Of a stretch of 24,912 bases of DNA, positions 1 to 7,750 are shown piece by piece. Made by a program: the position numbers and the translations under genes. Numbering within the stretch: position 1 is the first letter of the stretch; each line of letters starts with the position of its first letter. Below the pieces are notes generated by a model. It had not been told where the DNA came from, ran no database searches, and was given only the letters and a program-made list of their open reading frames with translations. This stretch comes from Jimgerdemannia flammicorona. Its lineage: Eukaryota > Mucoromycota > Endogonomycetes > Endogonales > Endogonaceae. The DNA is taken from NCBI GenBank assembly GCA_003990745.1, contig RBNI01001033.1, positions 1 to 24,912 of the forward strand, written 5' to 3'.

Positions 1-17
1 CCTATTCAGGAGGAAGT
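1..17 (+). other. Polypurine tract and end of an LTR element lying mostly outside the window
   Basis: The purine run AGGAGGAAG lies directly before an LTR beginning TGTGAC. In LTR retrotransposons such a tract primes plus-strand DNA synthesis and marks the internal side of the 3' LTR. The rest of this element is therefore expected to the left of the window. Only 17 bases are visible, so the reading rests on the position next to the LTR. Confidence 0.5.
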
Positions 18-130
18 TGTGACGGTCAATCCAAATTAGTAATATGAATCAGGGGAATTAGACATTTGATCGCGGTATCTGAATCCGATTCCCAGTATAG
101 TGTAGCCTTATAGTTAGCCAAGTCTCCGAT

Positions 131-230
131 TCAGACAATGTCGAAATATTTCGACACTTGCGAAATCGATGACCCGATATAGTATAGCATTTAGACAATG
201 GCGAAAAGTCTCGACACTTGCTAAATGACT
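131..230 (+). repeat. 60-bp-period duplication with a perfect palindrome in the LTR-C U3
   Basis: CAGACAATG-(N)CGAAA-...-CGACACTTGC appears at 131-170 and again at 191-230. The first copy contains the 16-base perfect palindrome GTCGAAATATTTCGAC (140-155); in the second copy the palindrome is imperfect. The duplication lies upstream of the TATA box, where LTR enhancers usually lie, so a dimeric regulator could bind there. That role is inferred. Confidence 0.6.
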
Positions 231-279
231 CATAACTTAGCCACGTAACTCCATAGCCATCTCATAGTTAGCAAACTTG

Positions 280-317
280 TATAAATAACCCAGTATCTTA
301 GAGTGAATAAACCTCAG
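280..317 (+). promoter_or_regulatory. LTR-C core promoter and polyadenylation module
   Basis: TATAAATA at 280-287 is followed 24 bases later (start to start) by TGAATAAACCTCAG at 304-317. The same pair, at 23-24 base spacing, occurs in the Gypsy-1 3' LTR and in both Gypsy-2 LTR copies. The second block overlaps an AATAAA hexamer, so it may serve as start-site region and as poly(A) signal. Conservation between otherwise dissimilar LTRs supports function. Confidence 0.6.
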
Positions 318-490
318 ATCGAAATAGTTCAAAGCAAAGAGAAAGCAAAGGAACTAGTAAGCCTGCGGGCAGATACACTTCGAACTCACTCACCCCTGCA
401 TACCAAGGACTCCACGGAGTCAAAGAAGATCAAGAATTCAAGATACAGAAATCCGACATACTTACAAGGTTAAGCATCCGCTATGTTACA

Positions 491-640
491 ATACTTAAAC
501 ACAAGAATCTAAGTTTGGAAATCTTTCAAAGAAGTCCTCTACCAGTAGTTCAAGCCTACTAATACTACTAAGCTAGTTTGAGATAAGCTAGCAAATATCA
601 AGCAACTTCAGTCTATATAGAGTTATAATGTACAATTTCT
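491..640 (+). mobile_element. Remnant of the Gypsy-1 5' LTR and leader
   Basis: The stretch around 545-600, with GCCTACTAATACTACTAAGCT, resembles the tail of the Gypsy-1 3' LTR near 12085-12110 (GCCTACTAGAATTACTAGTCT). It is therefore probably the 3' end of the Gypsy-1 5' LTR, truncated by LTR-C. I could not identify a clear primer binding site. Before the gag-like reading begins, the N-terminal part of gag also seems to be missing. The alignment is by eye and diverged. Confidence 0.4.
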
Positions 641-659
641 GTCAATCCCACTCAAACTA

Positions 660-1500
660 CTAGTGATATCTGAAGATAAAAAGATAGACCACTATATCTG
701 AGGCCTGAAAGAAAATACATAACTCAAGGTCAAGCTTAAAGAGCTACAGACTCTCAATGAAGCTATGAGAATTACTGATAGGTTTGATATCATCACCTTG
801 GTAACTGTTTTGAACCAAAACACTATAAGAAAAACCACTTTGAGAACTATCACAAGAATCAATTCAAAGTAGTTAACCTAGTACCAATAGACCTAGATAC
901 TATAAATAAGAAAAATAACAAGCTTACCCTAGAAGAGAAAGACCATCTAAAGAAATCTGAAGCTTGTTTCTTCTGTCATCAAACAGAATATATTGCAATC
1001 AAATGTCCTAAGAAGACTAGTAAACTCTCAAGACCAGTTATCATATTGTCCAAAGATATACCTATCAACCCCATCTCTAGTCAACCTGAATTTAAGATCA
1101 AGAAGCTTCATTCAAAGGTCTAGATCTCTCAATAGCAATCAGAAGAAGCTGTTGGTCTTGACCTATACTCTGTCAAACAAGTCACTATTTCAGTTAAAGG
1201 CTGAACTCTAGTGCCTACTAGAATTATAGTCCAATGTCCTGAAGGGTATTATGCCAGAATTACACTGTAATCAGAACTCAGTATCAAATATTATTTAGAT
1301 ATTAACACTGGTATCATTGACTCAGACTAACAAGAATAAGTATAAGTTCTACTTGTCAACCAGAAGGATCAAGACTATATAGTCAAGAAAGGAGACTGAG
1401 TTACATAAATAATCCTAGAAAAAGCCAGTCAACCCAAGGTCATAGAAGTTCAAGAACTATCCAAAACCAAGTGAGACTAAAAAGATTTTAGTAGTACTGA
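660..1500 (+). pseudogene. gag: Gypsy-1 gag remnant with a broken CCHC zinc knuckle
   Basis: The decayed plus-strand reading resembles the C-terminal part of a Ty3/gypsy Gag, with a block like GLKENT...LKVKLKELQTLNEAMR near 690-775 followed by a zinc knuckle at 965-1006. The knuckle has the spacing C-x2-C-x4-H-x4-C, but the His position reads Tyr (TAT at 989-991), explained by one C-to-T change in CAT. Gag binds and packages element RNA, and the knuckle contacts nucleic acid. Several in-frame stops and frame changes are present and the N-terminal half is absent, so it cannot make a working protein. The short open stretch at 993-1211 is out of frame with the knuckle and is not a separate gene. 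Confidence 0.6.
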
Positions 1501-1900
1501 TCAAGCAATAAGTCTTACTGAAACTTAAGCTCAAGCAATACTCATTTTTAAAGGTCTAGTCAAAGGAAAAGAAGTTTAAGTACTCATAAACAGTAGAGCA
1601 GCAAAGAACTTCATAAATCAGAATCTTATCAAAAATCTCAAGATTCTCACCAAGCCTATACCTAAGAATGATGGTATAGTTACTATAGATAGTATACTAT
1701 ATCCTATTAAGTTAATTGCTATCAAACTATATATCAAGATTTAGAAATATTGAGAATGAGTAGACTTTGAGGTCATACTACTAGAAGATCATGACCTAAT
1801 CTTAGAAAAACCTTGACTTACAAAACACAATCCAAATATTGATTAGTGTAAGAATAAAGTTACTTTACTTCAAGAAGGAGTCAATATTACTATCAAGACA
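1500..1900 (+). pseudogene. Gypsy-1 aspartic protease remnant
   Basis: A reading from about 1530 matches the retropepsin layout: a beta-strand block LIFKGLVKGKEV, then the active-site strand LINSRAAKNFI at 1583-1618, and later DLILEKP and a HNPNIDW-like motif. Family members have D-S/T-G at the active site. Here the Asp codon is AAC (Asn, 1589-1591) and the Gly codon is AGA (Arg, 1595-1597), both readable as G-to-A changes. Intact, the enzyme would cut the Gag-Pol polyprotein. This copy has lost the catalytic Asp and has in-frame stops. Confidence 0.65.
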
Positions 1901-2029
1901 GATAAGCCTATGAACAAGACCCCAATTGTAATACTATCAGTAATATAGTATAAAAAAGTACTCAAGAAGACAGTACATGCCTTTGTTGCAATAGTCTGTC
2001 CTAAGAAATAAGACACGAAGCTGCCAATC

Positions 2030-3330
2030 AATGAAAGCATCAAGCTACTACTTGAATAATTTAAGGATATCTTCCTAGATAAGCTATCTGGTCTACCACC
2101 TATATGAGAAGTTGACTATAAAATTAAACTGATTCCAGGAGTTATACTACTCAAGAAATATATATACTATATATTATATTTTGAAATCAAAATAGTCAAG
2201 AAAGAACTAGAAGAACTACTTATATGAGGAGCCATTCAACCAAGCAAGTCTCCCTATAGCTCATCAGTCCTATTTATCAAGAAGAAGAATGGTACTCTAT
2301 AAATGTATATAGACTACTATATACTCAATAAGCTTACAGTTAAGAACTGATATCTACTACTCTTAATTAATCAAATTTTTGATGCTCTCAAGAATACTAA
2401 GTACTTCACTAAGTTGGACCTCATATCAGAATACTACCAAATCCAAATTAAGTTAGAAGATATTCTCAAAACATATTCATAACCCTCTTTGGACTTTATG
2501 AATTTCTAGTCCTAGTATTTGAACTTACCAATATATCTGTTATATTTCAGATCCTCAAGAATAAGATATTCAAGGACCAACTATTTATTTTCTTATTGGT
2601 ATATATTGACAATATTCTGATCTTTAGTGCAACTAAAGAAGAATATCTCAAGTATATCTGAATAATCCTAGAGATCTTATAAAAACACAAGCTCTATATA
2701 AATATAAGAAGTGTGAGTTCTTCAAAGAATAAGTCAAATATCTTAGTCACATTATCTCTATATAAGAAATTTAAGTAGACCCATACAAGATAGAGATAAT
2801 TCAAGAATAGTCTATTCCATTGAACCTCACAGAACTCTAGTTCTTTCTTGGTCTAGCTGGCTACTATCATTGCTTTGTTAGAAACTTCTCTGGCATTGCT
2901 AAGCCACTGACTAACCTCATGAGGAAGGCACCTCAAGCTAATTACTATATACCCTATACCTGAGACCTTTTCTATCAATAAGCCTTCCAAGAACTCAAGA
3001 ACTACTTGACCTATACTCTAGTTCTGCATAATGCAGATCTAAGTCTAAAATTTACTATCATCACTAATGTATTGAATTTTATCATTAGAGCAGTCTTATC
3101 ATAAGATGATGGCAAAGAACATCACTCTATTATCTTTAAGTACCATAAGCTAGCTCTAGCTAAACAAAGCTAGCCACTTATGAGAAGGAGCTACTGATAA
3201 TAATATATGTACTAGACTACTAGTAATACTATCTAGAAAATATTGAGTTTGATATTGTCACTGACCATTAAGTACTCAAGTATATTAACATCCAACTAAC
3301 TCTATTATATCTATAAGTCAAATAGAGTCT
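2030..3330 (+). pseudogene. pol: Gypsy-1 reverse transcriptase and RNase H remnant
   Basis: Recognisable blocks in order are LLE*FKDIF (about 2046), the GAIQPSKSPYSS motif (2230-2265), LFIKKKNGTL, YFTKLDLISEYYQI (about 2402-2443) and the catalytic strand VYIDNILIFS. The family signature is YxDD; here it is Y-I-D-N (2602-2613), the last Asp being lost by a G-to-A change. An RNase H-like region follows (about 3040-3290), with the active-site TDAS replaced by TNVL and a VTDH block retained. RT and RNase H copy element RNA into DNA and remove the RNA template. Many stops show long inactivity. Neighbours on both sides give the usual protease-RT-RH-integrase order. Confidence 0.8.
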
Positions 3331-3559
3331 CAAGCTTCAAACCTTCAACCCAATGATTATCTATAAGTCTGGTAAGATACTTGTAGTATCAGATATCTTA
3401 TCCAAATACCCAGACCTTATCATAATTATGTAAGTCACCTTAGTATCTGAATTTTTAGACCAAATCAGACAAGCTTACTAAGAAGGTACTGTCACTACTA
3501 GAGTTTTCTTAAATAAGCTCAAGGAGATATATACAAAGTCTACCTACCTGATAACATAA

Positions 3560-4265
3560 ACATTTGCTATAAGATATTACAAGAACACTATGACTCCCCT
3601 CTTACTAGTTACCTTGGAATTGAGAAAATAGTCAAGAACATCTAACATTACTACTATTAGTCAAGTATAGTCAAGGAAATCAAGGACTATATTGCTAGCT
3701 ATGATCTCTGTTAATGTAATAAGTCTATCAACCAAGTACTAGCTAATTTGCTACAACCACTCTTAATTTTAACTAAGAAATTTGAGCAAGTTATAATAAA
3801 CCATATAACTTAACTACTATAAACTCAATTTGGTACTAATACTATCATTATATTCATTGACCACCTGACTAAGACTATGGTTGCTAAACCAACTACCACC
3901 AATGCTACTATATCTGAAATTACAATAATCTTCTTCAAGTCCATCTTCTATCATTATGGTCTACTATGAGTAATTATCAGTAATTGTGATCCCAAATTTA
4001 CCAGTTACTTTTGGTGAACTCTCTTCAAGACTCTGGGGACCCAATTGGCTATATCTACTGCCTTTTACCTACAAACTAATGAATAAACCAAGTGCATGAA
4101 CAGAACTCCAGAACAAATACTCAGCAACTATATTTCTTATGAGTAAGATAATTGGGACCACTATCTGACTTATGTAGAATTTATATATAACAATACTATC
4201 CAATTATTTACTGGTCTTTTCTCTTTTTGGCTACTCTATGGTCAAGATCCTGAGACCCCTGCAAG
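3560..4265 (+). pseudogene. Gypsy-1 integrase, first part, interrupted by the hAT element
   Basis: The decayed integrase starts with a zinc-binding remnant, the GHLGIEKT-type block reading SYLGIEK with His replaced by Tyr. The core follows with FIDHLTKTMVAKP (about 3853-3891). The second catalytic Asp is Asn (3982-3984) and the catalytic Glu is Lys (4090-4092). These two positions keep the D-x35-E spacing, which supports the identification, and both losses are G-to-A. The reading runs into GQDPETPA at 4242-4265 and stops at the hAT insertion, then resumes at 10788. Integrase would insert element DNA into chromosomes; this copy is dead. Confidence 0.75.
4258..4265 (+). repeat. Left target-site duplication of the hAT element
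   Basis: CCTGCAAG lies directly before the left terminal repeat and matches CCTGTAAG directly after the right terminal repeat (10780-10787) except for one C/T transition. Eight-base duplications are the hallmark of hAT insertion. Removing the insert plus one copy restores a continuous integrase reading in Gypsy-1. Confidence 0.85.
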
Positions 4266-4349
4266 TAGTACTCTGAATGGATGGAGTTGATCTGGATGAG
4301 ATTCAATTCAGATTTGTCATGTGATGGATTCAAATCAACTCAGATTGAT

Positions 4350-4446
4350 CTCATGATCTGATCTAGATTGATCCAGATTGATCTGGATTGATCTATCTGA
4401 ATTGATCTATCTGGATTGATCCATCTGGATTGATCCATCTGGATTG
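4350..4446 (+). repeat. 14-bp subterminal tandem array, left hAT end
   Basis: The unit ATTGAT(C/T)(C/T)ATCTG(G/A) is repeated in phase in the inner part, with looser GATTGATCTGG copies before it. The right end of the same transposon has an array with the same 14-bp period and a related core (TCAGATTGAGTGAT). Subterminal repeats near the ends are transposase binding sites in studied hAT elements such as Ac, so that role is likely here too. Confidence 0.7.
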
Positions 4447-4469
4447 AAATCTTTGGTGACATCACTCTT

Positions 4470-4590
4470 TCTTTTGTTCATTTTTCTCTTGTTTTTTTTT
4501 TCTGCTGTACTTTGGTAACATCACCCTTTCCTTTTGTTCCCTCTCTTCTTTTATTCTTTTCTTTGTTCTTTTTCTTTGTTCTTTCCTGCC
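4470..4590 (+). repeat. Pyrimidine-rich T/C tract
   Basis: A strand-biased stretch of TTCTTTTG/TTCTTTGTTC motifs lies between the left subterminal array and the first coding-like segment of the plus-strand gene. Pyrimidine tracts are common in fungal promoters, so it may be the upstream region of that gene. No TATA box is clear. Confidence 0.45.
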
Positions 4591-4661
4591 ACATTATGAG
4601 CAAATAAAATAGCAGCTCTTAATTCATATATTGGTCCAGTCTACTCATTTTTTACCCTGCA

Positions 4662-5200
4662 ATGATTGTCAAAAGAGGGAGTATTCAAGGTGAAAATGTA
4701 CTCTCTGCTGACAATGTTAGATTCTTTCTCATATGGGCAGTACACAAGCTACTCATTGAGAGCCAAAGGGGTGACAGTGGTGGCGATAGTGGTGGCAATG
4801 GTGATGGTGGTAGCAATGGTGGTGGCAATGGTGAAGATGAGGGAGAATTCCAGCAACAACTCATGGTGGCCCTTCAGATCTCAGAATTCACAGACCTTAC
4901 AGCTATGTATGTAGCAGCCTTTTTGGAGTAGCTGATAGTAGATATAGGTTGCTTACTCGGCTGCCACTTGTTTACTTATGTTTATTTAAATTTCTCCAGT
5001 ATGACCCAATTCACCTCATACTTTTTTTAGGGTCTACAGCTCTATGGTGAGATTTGCTAACTTTATTCACAACATCTAGTCAAGATGAAGAAAGGCTGGC
5101 AGATGTTGTAGGGCATGCCTTTGGTGGCTGAGCTATTGAGTCAATGCATTACATGATGGAGGTCTCAAAAGAAATAGAAGCAAGTCTTCATAAGCAATCT
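4662..5200 (+). pseudogene. 5' part of an unrecognised gene carried by the hAT element
   Basis: An open stretch from ATG 4662 to 4931 encodes a hydrophobic segment (residues about 20-33), a low-complexity Gly/Ser/Asn/Asp run (about 37-60) and an acidic Glu/Gln patch. A second coding-like segment, about 5033-5200, follows a possible acceptor (TTTTTTTAG, 5022-5030). In its frame two TGA codons replace probable CGA, and it contains DEERLADVVGHAFGG and MHYMMEVSKEIEASLHK. A GTATGT donor-like site is at 4907, but the phases of these two segments do not join simply, so the exon structure is uncertain. The plus-strand direction and spacing fit the better-supported exons at 5523-6747. I recognise no family. 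Confidence 0.35.
4775..4840 (+). repeat. GGTGGCAATGGT-type simple repeat
   Basis: Imperfect GGTGGC(A/G)AT(A/G)GTGAT units encode a Gly/Ser/Asn/Asp run in the frame starting at 4662. It is low-complexity and could expand or contract; it gives no functional clue. Confidence 0.7.
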
Positions 5201-5362
5201 TGTACAACTTGTGCAACTCATGCAACTTGTTGGCATACAACTCATCAGTATACAGCTCACTTACTCACTCACTCATGCTCTTTTTCTGAAATACTCATCT
5301 CTATGTTTTATTTAATTTCATTTTTTATGTGGTCTCTCCCTAAAAAACACCCACACTCACGT

Positions 5363-5482
5363 ACAACTCATCTGCATACAACCTGCCTGCATGCAACCCA
5401 TCCACATGCAACTCATCCACATGCAACCTGTCTGCATACAACCTATCTGCATGCAATCTGTCTGCATACAACTTGTCTGCAT
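5363..5482 (+). repeat. Eight in-phase copies of a 15-bp minisatellite
   Basis: Units of exactly 15 bases, consensus (A/G)CAAC(C/T)(T/C)(G/A)TCTGCAT, run without a gap from 5363 to 5482. Looser related units occur at about 5195-5260. Differences between units are mostly transitions. A 15-base unit keeps frame and would give a His/Thr/Leu-rich pentapeptide repeat at 5144-5569, but the array lies between two coding-like segments and may be intronic. Confidence 0.85.
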
Positions 5483-5522
5483 ACTTATCTCAGTCTCTCA
5501 GATCAGGGCTCAGTTCCATTGA

Positions 5523-5886
5523 AAAGGAGAGTTCAAAGTTACCCAAGTTCAACCATGTCCAGCATCTGATCAAATAGAGAAATTTGAGAGCAAGATGTTC
5601 AGCATGAGCAGTACCAGCATTGTCATTAAGGCTTGGGGGTCTACATTTGAATCAGAGCCAATCATTCTTAACCAAGGGGTCCATTGACCAGCAGGAGTAA
5701 CCAATGACAAAGAGAACTATATCATTATTAACAAATATAGAGAGGTGGTTGCAATGGTGGTAAGGAATCTCTATGGTGATGAGCTTTGCTGCCATATCAA
5801 CGAGATTTGTGAGAATTATATCAAATACTAAGTGGCAGAAAAGAGGGGCAAAAAAAGCAAGGAGGGGGAGTTTGGATAGAAATTGG
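5523..5886 (+). pseudogene. Coding exon of the unknown hAT-borne gene
   Basis: One frame is coding-like from 5523 to the stop at 5877, interrupted only by TGA at 5685 and TAA at 5829, which one C-to-T change explains (from CGA and CAA). The 118-codon reading contains SIVIKAWGSTFESEPII, NKYREVVAMVVRNLYGDEL and CCHINEICENYIKY, then a basic KRGKKSK patch. A possible donor GTATAC is at 5887, past the TAG at 5877 (possible CAG origin), and a possible acceptor TTCCAG ends at 6015. Reading phase is kept if 5887-6015 is spliced, and a CTGAC branch-like site is near 5985. I recognise no family. Confidence 0.45.
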
Positions 5887-6015
5887 GTATACTGTAATAC
5901 TGGCAAAGAGTGGGTTCTGGAGTTTTGAAATCTCCTGCACTCATCTCCCTTTTTTTTACTCCTTCCCAGATAAATCACACTCTTTGCTGACATACTCTTT
6001 TTGATATAATTCCAG

Positions 6016-6224
6016 GGATGCATAAGATTCTATACCTCTACCAGAACTTTAGAAGTACTATTGAAGAGCAAACTGCACATGAGCATGACATGGCTTGTGT
6101 AGCAATGGCAGCTATGATCTGGGGTTCTTTGAGCAGATTGGTAGAGTATATGGCAGGCCAGCTTGGTAGTGATCTCGGCATGGCTGTACATATATTCTTG
6201 GTGCAATTTAGTATACCATATGAG
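6016..6224 (+). pseudogene. Middle exon of the unknown hAT-borne gene
   Basis: An uninterrupted reading from ATG 6018 runs for 69 codons to 6224, with TIEEQTAHEHDMACVAMAAMIWG and LVEYMAGQLGSDLGMAVHIF-like sequence, the latter two parts hydrophobic and probably helical. It is preceded by an acceptor (ATAATTCCAG, 6006-6015) and followed by a donor, GTGAGG at 6225. The ATG could instead be a start codon. The open frame continues to 6317, but that tail is low in coding character and matches the intron described next. Confidence 0.5.
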
Positions 6225-6336
6225 GTGAGGAGCTCTACTTTTTTTGAGTGCTACAGCCCAGGGGATTTCTGTGGCCTGGGGGGTTTCTGCCCCCCTGTAT
6301 ACAAAAGGACTAACTAGTTGTCAGCTGTTTTGATAG
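6225..6336 (+). other. Predicted 112-bp intron in the hAT-borne gene
   Basis: It starts GTGAGG, ends GATAG, and has the branch-point sequence ACTAAC near 6309-6314, about 22 bases before the acceptor. Removing it joins two phase-0 coding readings (ending at 6224 and starting at 6337) without a frame change. Size, branch site and splice sites are those of a fungal spliceosomal intron. Confidence 0.6.
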
Positions 6337-6747
6337 GTTTCCAAGCTGGGACTCCTGGGGCTGGACCAAGAGCAGGCATCCACTAGCACAGCCTGGCAGT
6401 ATGAGATCCTGGGCCAAGGGTTCACCCAACTGTACACTTGTATCACATCAGAATATATCAGGCACAACATTTCTCTGCCTATATACACAGACAACAATAT
6501 CACCCCAGTAATATTTTACATCCCAGAAAGGAAGGGCCCAACCTGAGAGGATAGCAGTGAAGTCTGATACAACCTCACCTACAGTTTTGGGGTTCTGTTT
6601 GTGGCCAACATGGCTGTCCTATTCCAACCACATGACCACTATAGTACCATCACCTTTGAGAAGAACTCAGACACAATAGTTATCACACTCACAACAGATG
6701 ATAGGCTCATCAAGGCCTGGGACTAGTGGGTGGAGCAGTTTTTGTGA
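6337..6747 (+). pseudogene. Last exon of the unknown hAT-borne gene
   Basis: The reading from 6337 (VSKLGLLGLDQEQ) to TGA 6745 is about 136 codons with three internal stops: two TGA (possible CGA origin) and TAG at 6724, which could be the true end. It has good amino-acid composition: YEILGQGFTQLYTCITSEYI, LPIYTDNNITPVIFYIPE, FGVLFVANMAVLFQP and SDTIVITLTTDD. The alternating beta-like pattern suggests a folded domain. I recognise no family. The gene is plus-strand and converges on the minus-strand transposase, so it is a separate transcription unit within the element. Confidence 0.5.
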
Positions 6748-6749
6748 GA

Positions 6750-6860
6750 ATTAGACAATCTTTCATAAGAGTTAGGCAATCTTTTATAAGGGTTAGGTAG
6801 TCATTTTGTATAGATTGAGTAGTCTTTTGTAGGGGGTTGGGTCAGGTGCCTCTTTTGTAG
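6750..6860 (+). repeat. Degenerate 21-24 bp tandem repeat
   Basis: About five imperfect units of (G)AGTTAGGCAATCTTTTATAAG-type sequence, each with a TTAG/TTGG core and TCTTTT/ATTTTGTA, directly follow the end of the unknown gene. Unit length varies. No coding function seen. Confidence 0.6.
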
Positions 6861-7000
6861 CACTAGTTTAGCTATTATGTAGGACCCTACTAGCCCCTTG
6901 GCCCTGCTCTGTAGTGCCACTGGTGCAGCACTGTGGCATAGGGCCAGGGTGTCTATGGGACCTGAACTAGTGATAGGGCCCAAATCTGTAGTGGACTTCA

Positions 7001-7100
7001 ACTACCAGAAGTACTCTTTAACTACTAGAAATACCCTCTGACTGCCAGAAGCACTCTCCAACTGCTAGAAGTACCCTCTGACTGTCAGAAGTACCCTCTG
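7001..7100 (+). repeat. Five exact-length copies of a 20-bp minisatellite
   Basis: Units of exactly 20 bases, consensus ACTGCCAGAAGTACCCTCTG, start at 7001, 7021, 7041, 7061 and 7081. Most differences are transitions (C/T, G/A). It lies just before the longer repeat array. Confidence 0.9.
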
Positions 7101-7104
7101 ACCT

Positions 7105-7610
7105 AGACTCCTTGGTAGCTTGGAGCTGCCTCTATGCTGCTGGCAGAGGGCTACAAATTTTACATACTCCCTCCACCTGCCCCACCTATCCTGGATACTT
7201 GTGGCTTGGGGCTGCCCCTTGCTGCTAGCAGAGGGCTGCAAATTTTGTATGCTCCCTCTGCTGACCCTGTGCCCACTGACTCTGCCCACCAACCCCACCA
7301 ACCAACCCCACCCACTGACCTGGGCACTGACAGCTTGGGGCTGCCCCTTGCTGCTGGCAGAGGGTTGCAAATTTTGCATGCTCCCTCTGCCTACCCCCCC
7401 TCCACCAACCCTCCTGACCTAGACACTTGTAGCTTAGGGCTGCCCTTTGCTGCCAGTAGAGGGCCACAAATTTTGTACACTCTCTCTGCCGACCCCATAC
7501 CCACTCACCAACCCACCTACTGACCTGGGTACTGACAGCTTGGGGCTGCTCCTTGCTGCTGGCAGAGGGCTGCAAATTTTGCACACTCTCTCTGCTACTA
7601 CTACCAACCT
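7105..7610 (+). repeat. Five-copy array of an about 90-130 bp minisatellite
   Basis: The core AGCTTGGGGCTGCCCCTTGC - TGCTGGCAGAGGGCTGCAAA - TTTTG recurs at about 7112, 7201, 7330, 7429 and 7537, each followed by CTCCCTCTGC and a variable C-rich linker. Because the repeat lacks stops in several frames it produces open frames on both strands; these have no domain content and are not genes. It lies downstream of the transposase 3' end and may be the region where the two convergent genes terminate. Confidence 0.85.
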
Positions 7611-7750
7611 CACTAACTACTGCCCCACTTGGACCACAAACTCCAGGCCGAGTCCTCAGGTTTTTTTTCCCTTTTTATTATATTTGAAAGGTATTAAATA
7701 CTCCACAAGGCCAACCAACTTATTTGCAAACCCCCAGGATCTACCGAATT

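Larger units (their letters stand above)
18..490 (+). mobile_element. LTR of a third retrotransposon family (LTR-C), probably a 3' LTR
   Basis: The segment starts TGTGAC and ends TGTTACA, the same terminal pattern as the Gypsy-2 LTR, and is preceded by a polypurine tract. It has a TATAAATA box (280-287) and AATAAA (306-311). A 40-base block occurs twice with a 60-base period (131-170 and 191-230). Its CpG density is high (about 19 in 473 bases), whereas the neighbouring Gypsy-1 has almost none, so it looks like a much younger insertion. It appears to have landed in, or truncated, the 5' LTR of Gypsy-1, whose remnant follows at once. The element body is off the left edge. Confidence 0.65.

Noticed and set aside
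5144..5569. 141-codon open frame rich in His, Thr and Leu
   Set aside because: Its second half is the 15-bp minisatellite. Only the first about 20 codons look coding, and these are covered in the hAT-borne gene entry.
7065..7584. Several overlapping open frames of 100-130 codons on both strands
   Set aside because: They arise from the stop-poor minisatellite; all repeat the same few words in different frames and have no domain content.
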